A stretch of 5,420 nt of DNA from an uncultured Actinomycetes bacterium (GTDB lineage: Bacteria > Actinomycetota > Actinomycetes > Nanopelagicales > Nanopelagicaceae), in assembly GCA_903916775.1 (NCBI GenBank), contig CAIWXY010000026.1:1-5420 (forward strand). Reading direction: 5' to 3'. The notes below the pieces were generated by a model. The model saw only the letters and a program-made list of their open reading frames with translations, searched no databases and was not told the origin of the DNA. Each line of letters begins with the position of its first letter. Position 1 is the first letter of the stretch. The translations under genes and the position numbers were made by a program. Of the stretch, positions 1 to 5,420 are shown one piece after another.

Positions 1-609
1 CTCATCACTTGCAACAATAACGCCATACTCCTTAGCCAGATCGGCAATCTTTTCTAATTCGGCGCGTGTGAAGACGGTACCAGTTGGGTTGTGAGGATTG
101 CAGAGGTAGTGGAGTTTCACACCAGCCTTGTATCCAGCTTCGACTCCCTCTAGATCCAGGGTGTAATGCAAGCCATCTTTCTTTAACGGGACATCGAATT
201 CGCGACACTTAAGTTCATTAATCCAGCTGGTCCTCATGTTGAAATAGACCGGTGAGTGAATCATGATCGCATCGCCCGGTTGAACAATCTGGCGGCTGAT
301 CTCCACCATTCCCACACCCACATCGGTGCAGATATAGAACTGCTCTGGGTCTACTTCCCAACCCCATGCTGACTTAGCGTAAGCCGCGAAATTGTTCGCG
401 AGAAGCGGGCTGCTACCCATATATCCGGTATCAGAATTGGAGATCATCTCAGTCAATACATCACGAATTGGCTTGGCGATCTCAAAATCCATCTCGGCCA
501 CCGGCATCGGAAGGACATCGGGGGCAAATCCCGTCCATTTCTCACTGGTGCGTAAGCGCAGTTGCGAGAGTGGCAGACCATCGACCGGTGGGTGTTGTGA
601 TTGACGCAT
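1..609 (-). CDS. MalY/PatB-type PLP-dependent C-S lyase / aminotransferase (N-terminal part, cut by window edge)
   Basis: The reverse strand is open from an ATG at 609 to the window edge, giving 203 codons with no stop. It is the N-terminal half of a fold-type I PLP enzyme of the aminotransferase class I/II group. Family marks visible are the VLPMPVAEMDF stretch near residues 32-42, typical of MalY/PatB proteins, the NPHNPTG motif at 171-177 whose second Asn (174) contacts the cofactor, and the SDE at 201-203 whose Asp is expected to pair with the pyridine nitrogen. The Schiff-base lysine lies beyond the edge. Relatives are usually about 390 residues and cleave cystathionine or cysteine C-S bonds, giving homocysteine or sulfide, pyruvate and ammonia; some act as aminotransferases. 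The start is supported by AGGA seven bases upstream. It is divergent from cfa across 67 bp. Substrate cannot be fixed from this half. Cytoplasmic; no signal peptide. Confidence 0.9.
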   Translation of the reverse strand, partial: MRQSQHPPVDGLPLSQLRLRTSEKWTGFAPDVLPMPVAEMDFEIAKPIRDVLTEMISNSDTGYMGSSPLLANNFAAYAKSAWGWEVDPEQFYICTDVGVGMVEISRQIVQPGDAIMIHSPVYFNMRTSWINELKCREFDVPLKKDGLHYTLDLEGVEAGYKAGVKLHYLCNPHNPTGTVFTRAELEKIADLAKEYGVIVASDE

Positions 610-676
610 GGCTTTATCCTAAGGGAATTTTTGAGAGGTTCTTGAAGATTGACCGACCTCGTAGGAAAATATTGAT
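610..676. promoter_or_regulatory. Divergent spacer between malY-like gene and cfa
   Basis: These 67 bp must carry the 5' signals of both divergent genes unless promoters lie inside the coding regions. For the minus-strand gene there is an AGGA (TAGGAT on that strand) next to its ATG. For cfa there is TAGGA at 662-666, ten bases before its ATG. A TTGAAG at 642-647 resembles a -35 box, but the matching -10 position would overlap the cfa ribosome-binding site, so a normal promoter there is doubtful. I see no clear operator palindrome. Confidence 0.35.
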
Positions 677-1786
677 ATGTCGAGTAAGTCCATCGCCACG
701 CAGATCTTGGAGAAAGCTGGAATACCGGTCAATAGCGGTGAGCCATGGTCGATCCACATTCACAATGATCGCTTCTGGGATCGAGTGATCTCACAAAAGC
801 AACTAGGCCTTGCCGAGAGCTATATGGATGGCTGGTGGGATTGCAACGCGATCGATGTCATGTTGACCAAACTTTTGAGCATCGATGTTCTCGACCTTCT
901 CAAACCATCACCAGCACTCGCATTCCACGTCACTCGATCAGTGCTGCGCAATAACCAAACCAAAAAGCGTGCTGCATCAAATGCCAAGCACCATTACAAC
1001 ATTGGCAACGATCTTTATACCCGAATGCTCGATTCGAGTATGGCCTATTCGTGCGGTTATTGGAAAGATGCCACAACTCTTGAGCAGGCCCAAGAAGCCA
1101 AATTTGATCTGATTGCGCGCAAACTTCACCTAGAACCTGGGATGAGAATTCTTGATATTGGCAGTGGCTGGGGTGGATTCCTGCGGTATGTGACCAAGAA
1201 ATACAAGGTGAGCGCTGTTGGCATCTCACCCGCAGATAATCAAATCTCACTCGCCAGGTCACTCTCGCAAGGGCTTGATATTGAATTTATTCAGCAAGAT
1301 TATCGCGATCTCACTGGCACCTTTGACCGGATCACCTCCATCGGAATGATGGAGCATGTTGGTCCTAAGAACTACAAAGATTTCTTTGATACGTGTGATC
1401 AACTTTTGGCGCCAGATGGCATCATGCTTCATCACACGATTGCATCAAATGTCACCAAGCAGGTCACTGACCCATTCTTTGACCGATATATATTCCCAGG
1501 TGGCGTACTCCCCTCACTCGCCCAGATCGCACGGGCTAGCGAGAAGAAGTTCATTATTGAAGATGTGCATAATTTTGGACCTGACTACGACAAGACCTTG
1601 ATGCAGTGGCATGCCAACATCAATAATGTGTGGGACGAAATCCCGGAATATGACCTGCGATTTAGAAGAATGTGGAACTACTACCTATTGGCTTCGGCCG
1701 CCGGTTTTCGCGCTGGTGATCTGCAGCTGATACAGAACGTCTTCACTCGCAAGGCAGTTCGCAGTACGTATCAAACAGCTCGCTAA
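677..1786 (+). CDS. cfa: Cyclopropane-fatty-acyl-phospholipid synthase
   Basis: The 369-residue product transfers a methylene group from S-adenosylmethionine to the cis double bond of unsaturated acyl chains in membrane phospholipids. It is a soluble, membrane-associated enzyme. It resembles the E. coli Cfa type (382 residues there) more than mycolic-acid cyclopropane synthases. Visible marks are HYNIGND at 106-112, YSCGYW at 124-129 containing the conserved Cys 126, the SAM-binding LDIGSGWGG at 159-167, DYRDL at 208-212, MMEHVGPKNY at 224-233 with Glu 226 (bicarbonate ligand in the family), LHHTI at 251-255 with the conserved His 253, YIFPGG at 271-276, HNFGPDYDKTL at 298-308 and the Tyr pair 335-336. 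All expected catalytic residues are present. The short N-terminal domain (about residues 1-90) is complete. The ATG at 677 has TAGGA ten bases upstream. The gene is monocistronic, divergent from the malY-like gene and convergent with prmC. Confidence 0.96.
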   Translation: MSSKSIATQILEKAGIPVNSGEPWSIHIHNDRFWDRVISQKQLGLAESYMDGWWDCNAIDVMLTKLLSIDVLDLLKPSPALAFHVTRSVLRNNQTKKRAASNAKHHYNIGNDLYTRMLDSSMAYSCGYWKDATTLEQAQEAKFDLIARKLHLEPGMRILDIGSGWGGFLRYVTKKYKVSAVGISPADNQISLARSLSQGLDIEFIQQDYRDLTGTFDRITSIGMMEHVGPKNYKDFFDTCDQLLAPDGIMLHHTIASNVTKQVTDPFFDRYIFPGGVLPSLAQIARASEKKFIIEDVHNFGPDYDKTLMQWHANINNVWDEIPEYDLRFRRMWNYYLLASAAGFRAGDLQLIQNVFTRKAVRSTYQTAR

Positions 1787-1790
1787 AACT

Positions 1791-1812
1791 TGGCGCAGCT
1801 AGAGCTGCTTGC
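1791..1812. terminator. Weak hairpin candidate at cfa/prmC convergent junction
   Basis: The two stop codons are 12 bp apart. An inverted repeat, GCAGCT-AG-AGCTGC, at 1795-1808 can form a five-pair stem with a four-base loop and overlaps the prmC stop codon. Read on the minus strand, a UUUU follows about seven bases later; on the plus strand there is only UU. It could be a minimal two-way terminator, but stem and U-tract are weak, so termination here may be Rho-dependent or occur inside the opposing gene. Confidence 0.3.
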
Positions 1813-2662
1813 GAATTCCAGTCGTAAAACGAGGTCGACCCGTAAGGTCTTTGACGCTCTTAATGTCGGTGAAATCCTGCTCCAGAGCAGCCACCATAAG
1901 GGCTTCTTGTGATTCATGATGCTCGATCGCCACAAATCCTCCACATTTAAGGAGTCTGGCACTTGCCGCAATGAAGTGGTTCGGGATTTCCATTCCATCG
2001 TCAGCGCCCCCAAAAAGGGCATCGGCAGGCTCAAAGCGAACATTGATGGGCAAGATCTGCATCTTGGGAATATACGGCGGGTTGGCTACAACGATATCGA
2101 AACGATCATCGTCGCATGCTGTGGCAACATCGCTGAGTACAGCCTTCACCTTCGCGCCAGTTGCAATGACATTGGCTTCTAGCCACTCAAATGCTTCGGG
2201 CGATTTCTCAACTGCGGTGACATCCACTTCTTTGCCACAATCTTCTGTTGCCAGTGAGATCGCAACGCAACCGCTTCCTGCTCCCAAATCAATGATCTCG
2301 ACTGGTTTAACAAGGGTGGCTGGATCGATCTCTGCAATACGAACCTTCACAAGTTCGACCAGGCTCTCCGTCTCTGGACGAGGGATCAATACTCCCGGAC
2401 CGACCTTGAGGTTGAGATAGCGAAATGGCGCGCTGCCGATGATGTACTGCGTTGGTTCGCCATTTTGGCGACGTAGCACCAAGCGGCGCAGTTCGCGATC
2501 TAATTCGCTGGTCTGCTCATCATCTAATTTCATTAACTTCAGTTGGACTTCACCCTTATTGCACCCCAATAAATGTGCGAGCAGTAAATCCGCGTCAACC
2601 GTTGGAATATCTTGGGCCTTGAAGTAATCCTTGGTGATGTGAAGTAAATCTTTGCGAATCAT
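1799..2662 (-). CDS. prmC: Peptide chain release factor N5-glutamine methyltransferase (PrmC/HemK)
   Basis: The 287-residue product uses SAM to methylate the side-chain amide of the Gln in the GGQ motif of release factors 1 and 2, raising their peptide-release activity. It has the usual two-part build: a helical N-terminal substrate-binding domain (about 1-80) and a Rossmann methyltransferase domain. Motifs seen are IPRPETE at 93-99, SAM-binding DLGAGSGCVA at 125-134, the hallmark NPPY at 194-197 that holds the target glutamine, and VRFEP at 208-212. Length matches the family (about 280). Its ATG overlaps the prfA stop by one base (TAATG), and no clear Shine-Dalgarno precedes it, so translation is probably coupled to prfA. 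The neighbour encodes its substrate, which supports the call. In many actinobacteria a Sua5/YrdC-family gene follows prmC; here the opposing cfa gene sits there instead. Confidence 0.97.
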   Translation of the reverse strand: MIRKDLLHITKDYFKAQDIPTVDADLLLAHLLGCNKGEVQLKLMKLDDEQTSELDRELRRLVLRRQNGEPTQYIIGSAPFRYLNLKVGPGVLIPRPETESLVELVKVRIAEIDPATLVKPVEIIDLGAGSGCVAISLATEDCGKEVDVTAVEKSPEAFEWLEANVIATGAKVKAVLSDVATACDDDRFDIVVANPPYIPKMQILPINVRFEPADALFGGADDGMEIPNHFIAASARLLKCGGFVAIEHHESQEALMVAALEQDFTDIKSVKDLTGRPRFTTGIRKQL

Positions 2663-3753
2663 TAGTGCTCGCTGCTCGCTAACTTCGCTGCCTTGTCCGC
2701 CTCAAGGAGCGCGTTGATGACATCATCAAGCTCGCCATTGAGAACTGCATCTAGGTTGTTAGCCTTGAAGTTAACACGGTGATCACTCAAGCGGTTTTCT
2801 GGAAAGTTGTATGTGCGAATGCGCTCAGAGCGGTCAACAGATTTAACCTGTGCGTTACGCGCCTCAGATGCAATTCTGTCTGCTTCTTCTTGAGCTGCAG
2901 CCAACATACGCGCGCGCAAGATACGCATCGCAGATTCTTTGTTCTGGAGTTGTGACTTTTCATTCTGACACGACACGACGATGCCAGTTGGAATATGGGT
3001 AATACGTACCGCTGAGTCGGTGGTGTTAACAGACTGTCCACCAGGACCTGATGAGCGATAGACATCGATGCGCAGATCTTGCTGGCGAATCTCTACATCG
3101 ACTTCATCAGCTTCGGCCAGAATGAGGACACCGGCTGCAGATGTGTGGATACGGCCTTGTGACTCTGTCTCAGGAACGCGCTGAACGCGGTGCACGCCAC
3201 CCTCAAATTTAAGTTTCGCATAAGGAGTGTGGCCAGGCTCGGCGACTCCTTTTGATTTAATCGCCATAGAAATATCTTTGTAGCCACCCATTTCGGAATC
3301 GGTAGCATCAATAATCTCAGTCTTCCAGCCATTTTTTTCGGCATAGCGCTGATACATGCGCAATAGGTCACCAGCGAAGAGCGCTGACTCATCGCCACCA
3401 ACTCCGGCTTTAATTTCCATGATCACGTCGCGATCATCATTAGGGTCACGCGGCAACAAGAGTTCTTCGAGCTTTTCTTCGGCTGTTGCCAGGGTTGATT
3501 CAAGGAGTGGGATCTCCCCTGCAAAACTTGGATCTTCTGCTGCCATTTCGCGGCCAGCTGCCAGGTCTTCTGTCGCAGATTTCCATGCACGGTATCCCGC
3601 AATCACAGGACCGAGTTGGGCATAACGCTTGCCGAGTTGGCGAGCTTTGCCTTGATCGTTATGGATAGATGGATCTGCTAGATCGGCTTCGAGCTGGATG
3701 TACTCATCGAGTAGTTCGTGCACATTACCGAACTTGTCGTGTGCTTGAGTCAT
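2662..3753 (-). CDS. prfA: Peptide chain release factor 1
   Basis: The 363-residue product (family about 360) is the class I release factor that reads UAA and UAG in the ribosomal A site and triggers hydrolysis of peptidyl-tRNA. Domains in order are an N-terminal helical domain (about 1-100), then VGGDESALFA near 118-127, the codon-recognition motif PET at 194-196 within RVPETESQGRIHTS (the PxT form that marks RF1 rather than the SPF of RF2), the catalytic loop SSGPGGQSVNTTDSAVR at 234-250 with GGQ at 238-240, and the conserved RIRTYNFPENRLSDHR at 311-326. Gln 240 is the expected PrmC methylation site. The ATG at 3753 has a good AGGGAG five bases upstream. It is first in a two-gene unit with prmC and is separated from rpmE by a strong terminator. 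Nothing is missing or broken. Confidence 0.98.
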   Translation of the reverse strand: MTQAHDKFGNVHELLDEYIQLEADLADPSIHNDQGKARQLGKRYAQLGPVIAGYRAWKSATEDLAAGREMAAEDPSFAGEIPLLESTLATAEEKLEELLLPRDPNDDRDVIMEIKAGVGGDESALFAGDLLRMYQRYAEKNGWKTEIIDATDSEMGGYKDISMAIKSKGVAEPGHTPYAKLKFEGGVHRVQRVPETESQGRIHTSAAGVLILAEADEVDVEIRQQDLRIDVYRSSGPGGQSVNTTDSAVRITHIPTGIVVSCQNEKSQLQNKESAMRILRARMLAAAQEEADRIASEARNAQVKSVDRSERIRTYNFPENRLSDHRVNFKANNLDAVLNGELDDVINALLEADKAAKLASSEH

Positions 3754-3758
3754 GATCG

Positions 3759-3764
3759 CTCCCT
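3759..3764 (-). promoter_or_regulatory. prfA ribosome-binding site
   Basis: On the minus strand AGGGAG lies five bases before the prfA ATG, a near-consensus Shine-Dalgarno that fixes the start. The 3765-3812 stretch upstream is A/T-rich and should hold the prfA-prmC promoter, because a terminator lies just beyond it, but I find no convincing -35/-10 pair. Confidence 0.75.
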
Positions 3765-3810
3765 ATAGATTAATAAGACGTGGTAAAAAATATCCGACTA
3801 AATTTTTCCA

Positions 3811-3863
3811 ATAAAAAAGACCGCGGGCGCCCACAACTGGTGGGGCGCAACTCGCGGTCTTTT
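3811..3863 (-). terminator. Strong intrinsic terminator after rpmE
   Basis: On the minus strand the RNA pairs 3853-3863 with 3815-3825 (an 11 bp stem, outer end A/U, then GACCGCG with CGCGGUC). A further inner stem pairs 3840-3848 with 3827-3834 (GCGCCCAC on the plus strand) around a five-base loop, with a small internal loop and one bulged base. The minus-strand RNA continues into UUUUUUAUU (3818-3810). It lies 8 bp past the rpmE stop codon and separates rpmE from prfA. Because the outer stem is A/U-flanked on both sides, it could also work on the plus strand, though no plus-strand gene needs it. Confidence 0.9.
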
Positions 3864-3870
3864 AAGAAAG

Positions 3871-4089
3871 CTACTTAGCTTCTGTTGCCTTACCGAAACG
3901 CTTTTCGAATGCTGCAACACGGCCGCCAGTATCCAAGATACGTTGCTTGCCTGTGTAGAACGGATGGCACTCAGAGCAGACTTCAACATAGATAGAGCCT
4001 GATGCCTTTGTTGAACGAGTCTGGAAAACCTTGCCGCAACCACATGTAACAGTGGTCTCGATATATTCTGGATGAATCTCTGGCTTCAT
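3871..4089 (-). CDS. rpmE: Large-subunit ribosomal protein bL31, zinc-binding form
   Basis: The 72-residue product is bL31, a protein of the 50S central protuberance that helps bridge to the 30S head. It starts MKPEIHPEY, as in other bL31 proteins, and contains a zinc ribbon with Cys 16, Cys 18, Cys 38 and Cys 41 (CGC and CSEC pairs). It is therefore the zinc-binding (C+) form rather than the cysteine-free paralogue made under zinc starvation. The C-terminal HPFYTGKQR and GRVAAFEKRFG stretches are typical. The length is normal. The ATG at 4089 has a modest AGG seven bases upstream. It lies 161 bp downstream of rho on the same strand and is followed by its own terminator, so it may be transcribed alone or by read-through from rho. 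Confidence 0.97.
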   Translation of the reverse strand: MKPEIHPEYIETTVTCGCGKVFQTRSTKASGSIYVEVCSECHPFYTGKQRILDTGGRVAAFEKRFGKATEAK

Positions 4090-4108
4090 GGTGATACCTG
4101 TCTTTCGG

Positions 4109-4131
4109 GTCAGCTGCGTGGAACAGCTAAC
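4109..4131 (-). promoter_or_regulatory. Hairpin in rpmE 5' leader
   Basis: On the minus strand GUUAGCUG and CAGCUGAC can pair as an eight-base stem (one G-U) around a seven-base loop, ending about 20 bases before the rpmE start codon. Bases 4090-4108, including the weak AGG ribosome-binding site, stay outside it. E. coli bL31 is reported to repress its own translation, so a leader structure here could be the target of similar control, but this is inference and the stem could be chance. Confidence 0.35.
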
Positions 4132-4171
4132 AAAACGTACTGGGTCGGAAATCCCGTGAACCAGCCCTTAA

Positions 4172-4177
4172 ATCTTA
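4172..4177 (-). promoter_or_regulatory. Possible rpmE -10 element
   Basis: TAAGAT on the minus strand matches the -10 consensus TATAAT at four of six bases and would give a leader of roughly 75 nt for rpmE. The expected -35 position (about 4195-4201) falls in the last unit of the 11 bp repeat array and does not resemble TTGACA. The call is therefore weak; an activator-dependent promoter or read-through from rho is possible. Confidence 0.25.
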
Positions 4178-4190
4178 CCCTAGTTTCCAG

Positions 4191-4208
4191 GCCCCCTTAT
4201 TTGGGGGC
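4191..4208. other. GC-rich hairpin at the distal end of the repeat array
   Basis: GCCCCC at 4191-4196 and GGGGGC at 4203-4208 form a six-pair all-G/C stem around a six-base A/T loop. The loop is the core of the fifth repeat unit. Neither strand has a U-tract after it, so it is not a standard intrinsic terminator. In a rho transcript it could be a pause site or a stem protecting the 3' end. Confidence 0.5.
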
Positions 4209-4251
4209 TATTTGGGCATTATTTAGGGCTTATTTGAGACTTATTTGGGAC
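4197..4251. repeat. Five tandem 11 bp units between rho and rpmE
   Basis: On the plus strand five consecutive 11 bp units start at 4197, 4208, 4219, 4230 and 4241. The consensus is TTATTTGGGRC, and the core ATTT recurs exactly every 11 bases (4199, 4210, 4221, 4232, 4243). The last unit shares one base with the rho stop codon. In the sense direction of rho and rpmE each unit reads like GYCCCAAATAA. By hand count the 55 nt of sense RNA hold 16 C, 5 G, 24 A and 10 U, with at least one YC dinucleotide per unit and UAA or UAG in every unit. The array may be a Rho-loading site, a set of helically phased protein sites or bent DNA upstream of rpmE, or a neutral slippage product. Confidence 0.93.
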
Positions 4252-5420
4252 TAGTTACCGTTGACGGTGGATGAGCCTGCTTCAGCCTCGTTGATCGTAG
4301 TTTTCTGGATCTGCATCAAGAATTCGACGTTGGACTTGGTGCCCTTCATCTTCTCGAGAAGGAGTTCAAGCGCCTGTTGGGACTCTAGGGCGTGCAATAC
4401 GCGGCGCAGACGCCAGACGATATTGAGTTCTTCCTTGCCCATCAAGATCTCTTCCTTACGGGTACCTGATGCATCAACATCAACCGCAGGGAAAATGCGC
4501 TTATCAGCGAATCGACGATCGAGCTTGAGCTCCATGTTACCGGTGCCCTTGAACTCTTCGAAGATAACTTCATCCATCTTAGAACCGGTCTCAACGAGAG
4601 CAGTCGCAAGAATGGTGAGCGATCCACCGTTTTCAATATTACGAGCAGCACCGAAGAACTTCTTTGGTGGATAGAGCGCAGCTGAATCCACACCACCGGA
4701 GAGAATACGTCCGGATGCTGGAGCTGAGATGTTGTACGCGCGACCTAGACGAGTGATCGAGTCGAGGAGCACAACGACATCGTGGCCCATTTCGACCAAA
4801 CGCTTTGCGCGCTCAATCGCTAGTTCTGCAACGCTGGTGTGATCATCGGCTGGGCGGTCGAAGGTCGAAGCAATAACTTCACCCTTCACGCTGCGCTGCA
4901 TATCCGTCACTTCTTCTGGGCGCTCATCAACAAGAACAACCATCAAGTGAACTTCTGGATTGTTGGTGGTGATTGCGTTGGCTATAGATTGCAAGACCAT
5001 GGTCTTACCAGCCTTAGGAGGCGAAACGATAAGTCCGCGCTGCCCCTTACCAATAGGTGCAACAAGATCAATGACGCGCGTTGTCAGAATGTTTGGAAGT
5101 GTTTCCAAACGAAGACGCTCTTGCGGGTAGAGCGGAACAAGCTTTGCGAAATCAACGCGATCGCGAGCTGCCTCTGGCTCGAGGCCGTTAACTGTGTCGA
5201 TCTTTACGAGTGCATTGAACTTCTCTTTGCGCTCACCCTCGCGTGGTGCGCGAACCTGACCTGTGATGACATCGCCTTTACGCAATCCGTAGCGACGGAT
5301 CTGCTGGAGTGAAACATAAACATCGTTTGGACCAGCTAGGTAGCCCTGGGTGCGAATGAATGCATAAGAATCGAGAATATCAAGCAATCCGCCAACTGGA
5401 AGAAGAACATCATCTTCAGA
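4251..5420 (-). CDS. rho: Transcription termination factor Rho (5' end beyond window)
   Basis: The reverse strand is open from the right edge to a TAG at 4251-4253, giving 389 residues. The true start is outside: the reading frame continues as EDDVLLPVGG upstream of a TTG at 5387 that could be mistaken for a start, and those residues are conserved in Rho. The product is the hexameric RNA-dependent ATPase/helicase that loads on C-rich RNA and ends transcription. Visible (fragment numbering) are the primary RNA-binding OB domain around 15-75 (YLAGPNDVYVS, then RYGLRKGD), Walker A PPKAGKT at 134-140, the catalytic-Glu region DERPEE at 165-170, Walker B VVVLLD at 215-220, the Q-loop LSGGVD at 240-245, the R-loop region GTGNMELKLDRR at 292-303 and the arginine finger in SGTR (about 321). 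All ATPase parts are intact. Actinobacterial Rho often has a long N-terminal insertion; whether this one does cannot be seen. rpmE follows. Confidence 0.97.
   Translation of the reverse strand, partial: SEDDVLLPVGGLLDILDSYAFIRTQGYLAGPNDVYVSLQQIRRYGLRKGDVITGQVRAPREGERKEKFNALVKIDTVNGLEPEAARDRVDFAKLVPLYPQERLRLETLPNILTTRVIDLVAPIGKGQRGLIVSPPKAGKTMVLQSIANAITTNNPEVHLMVVLVDERPEEVTDMQRSVKGEVIASTFDRPADDHTSVAELAIERAKRLVEMGHDVVVLLDSITRLGRAYNISAPASGRILSGGVDSAALYPPKKFFGAARNIENGGSLTILATALVETGSKMDEVIFEEFKGTGNMELKLDRRFADKRIFPAVDVDASGTRKEEILMGKEELNIVWRLRRVLHALESQQALELLLEKMKGTKSNVEFLMQIQKTTINEAEAGSSTVNGN

Noticed and set aside
194..196. PET in place of PAT/PVT in the RF1 codon-recognition motif (protein residues 194-196 of prfA, not bases) as a sign of altered stop reading
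   Set aside because: The middle residue of the RF1 PxT motif varies naturally, and as I recall Glu occurs in other Gram-positive RF1 proteins. The conserved Pro and Thr are present.
392..788. Plus-strand open frames of 70 and 106 codons running from the malY-like gene into cfa
   Set aside because: They are antisense to the malY-like coding region and out of frame with cfa, and show no family signature.
1971..2420. 149-codon plus-strand open frame opposite prmC
   Set aside because: It is antisense to the SAM-binding and NPPY regions of PrmC and rich in Ser/Thr/Ala as expected of a reverse-frame shadow. No domain is recognisable.
4197..4251. CRISPR array
   Set aside because: The units are 11 bp, directly abutting, with no spacers, and no cas genes are present.
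4839..5312. 157-codon plus-strand open frame opposite rho
   Set aside because: It lies wholly antisense to the strongly conserved Rho ATPase core. The translation resembles no family and has biased composition, so it is a shadow of the rho reading frame.
5385..5387. TTG at 5387 as the start of rho
   Set aside because: The frame stays open to the window edge with residues (EDDVLLPVGG) conserved in Rho, and no ribosome-binding site precedes the TTG. It is an internal Leu codon.

Overview
The window looks like ordinary chromosome from a member of the Actinomycetota with roughly 50% G+C. The order rho, rpmE, prfA, prmC on one strand is common in Gram-positive bacteria. The Rho sequence (GRAYN after Walker B, the LSGGVD / ALYPPKKFFGAARN stretch) is of the actinobacterial type. 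Moderate G+C and short spacers would suit a small-genome lineage such as the freshwater acI group, but that placement is inference only.

Layout from left to right. (1) Positions 1-609, minus strand: N-terminal half of a MalY/PatB-type PLP-dependent C-S lyase/aminotransferase, cut by the left edge. (2) Positions 610-676: a 67 bp divergent spacer. (3) Positions 677-1786, plus strand: a complete cyclopropane-fatty-acid synthase (cfa). It converges on the next gene with only 12 bp between the stop codons. (4) Positions 1799-3753, minus strand: prmC and prfA, overlapping by one base (TAATG). They encode release factor 1 and the methyltransferase that modifies its GGQ glutamine. (5) Positions 3754-3870: prfA ribosome-binding site plus a strong intrinsic terminator ending the upstream rpmE transcript. 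(6) Positions 3871-4089, minus strand: rpmE, ribosomal protein bL31 with an intact Zn-ribbon. (7) Positions 4090-4250: a 161 bp spacer with a leader hairpin, a weak promoter candidate and an exact 5 x 11 bp tandem repeat abutting the rho stop codon. (8) Positions 4251-5420, minus strand: rho, missing its 5' end at the right edge.

The minus-strand block is a translation-termination, ribosome and transcription-termination cluster: Rho ends transcripts, RF1 ends translation at UAA/UAG, PrmC activates RF1 and bL31 is a ribosome component. cfa and the malY-like gene form an unrelated divergent pair. Both touch sulfur/SAM metabolism, but a functional link is speculative.

I see no defence system, mobile element, CRISPR array, tRNA or rRNA. 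The one feature that gene annotation does not explain is the 11 bp repeat after rho. In the sense RNA it is C-rich and G-poor, with a pyrimidine-C dinucleotide in every unit. That resembles a Rho-utilisation site placed directly behind the gene for Rho. Phased binding sites or bent DNA upstream of rpmE is an alternative reading.
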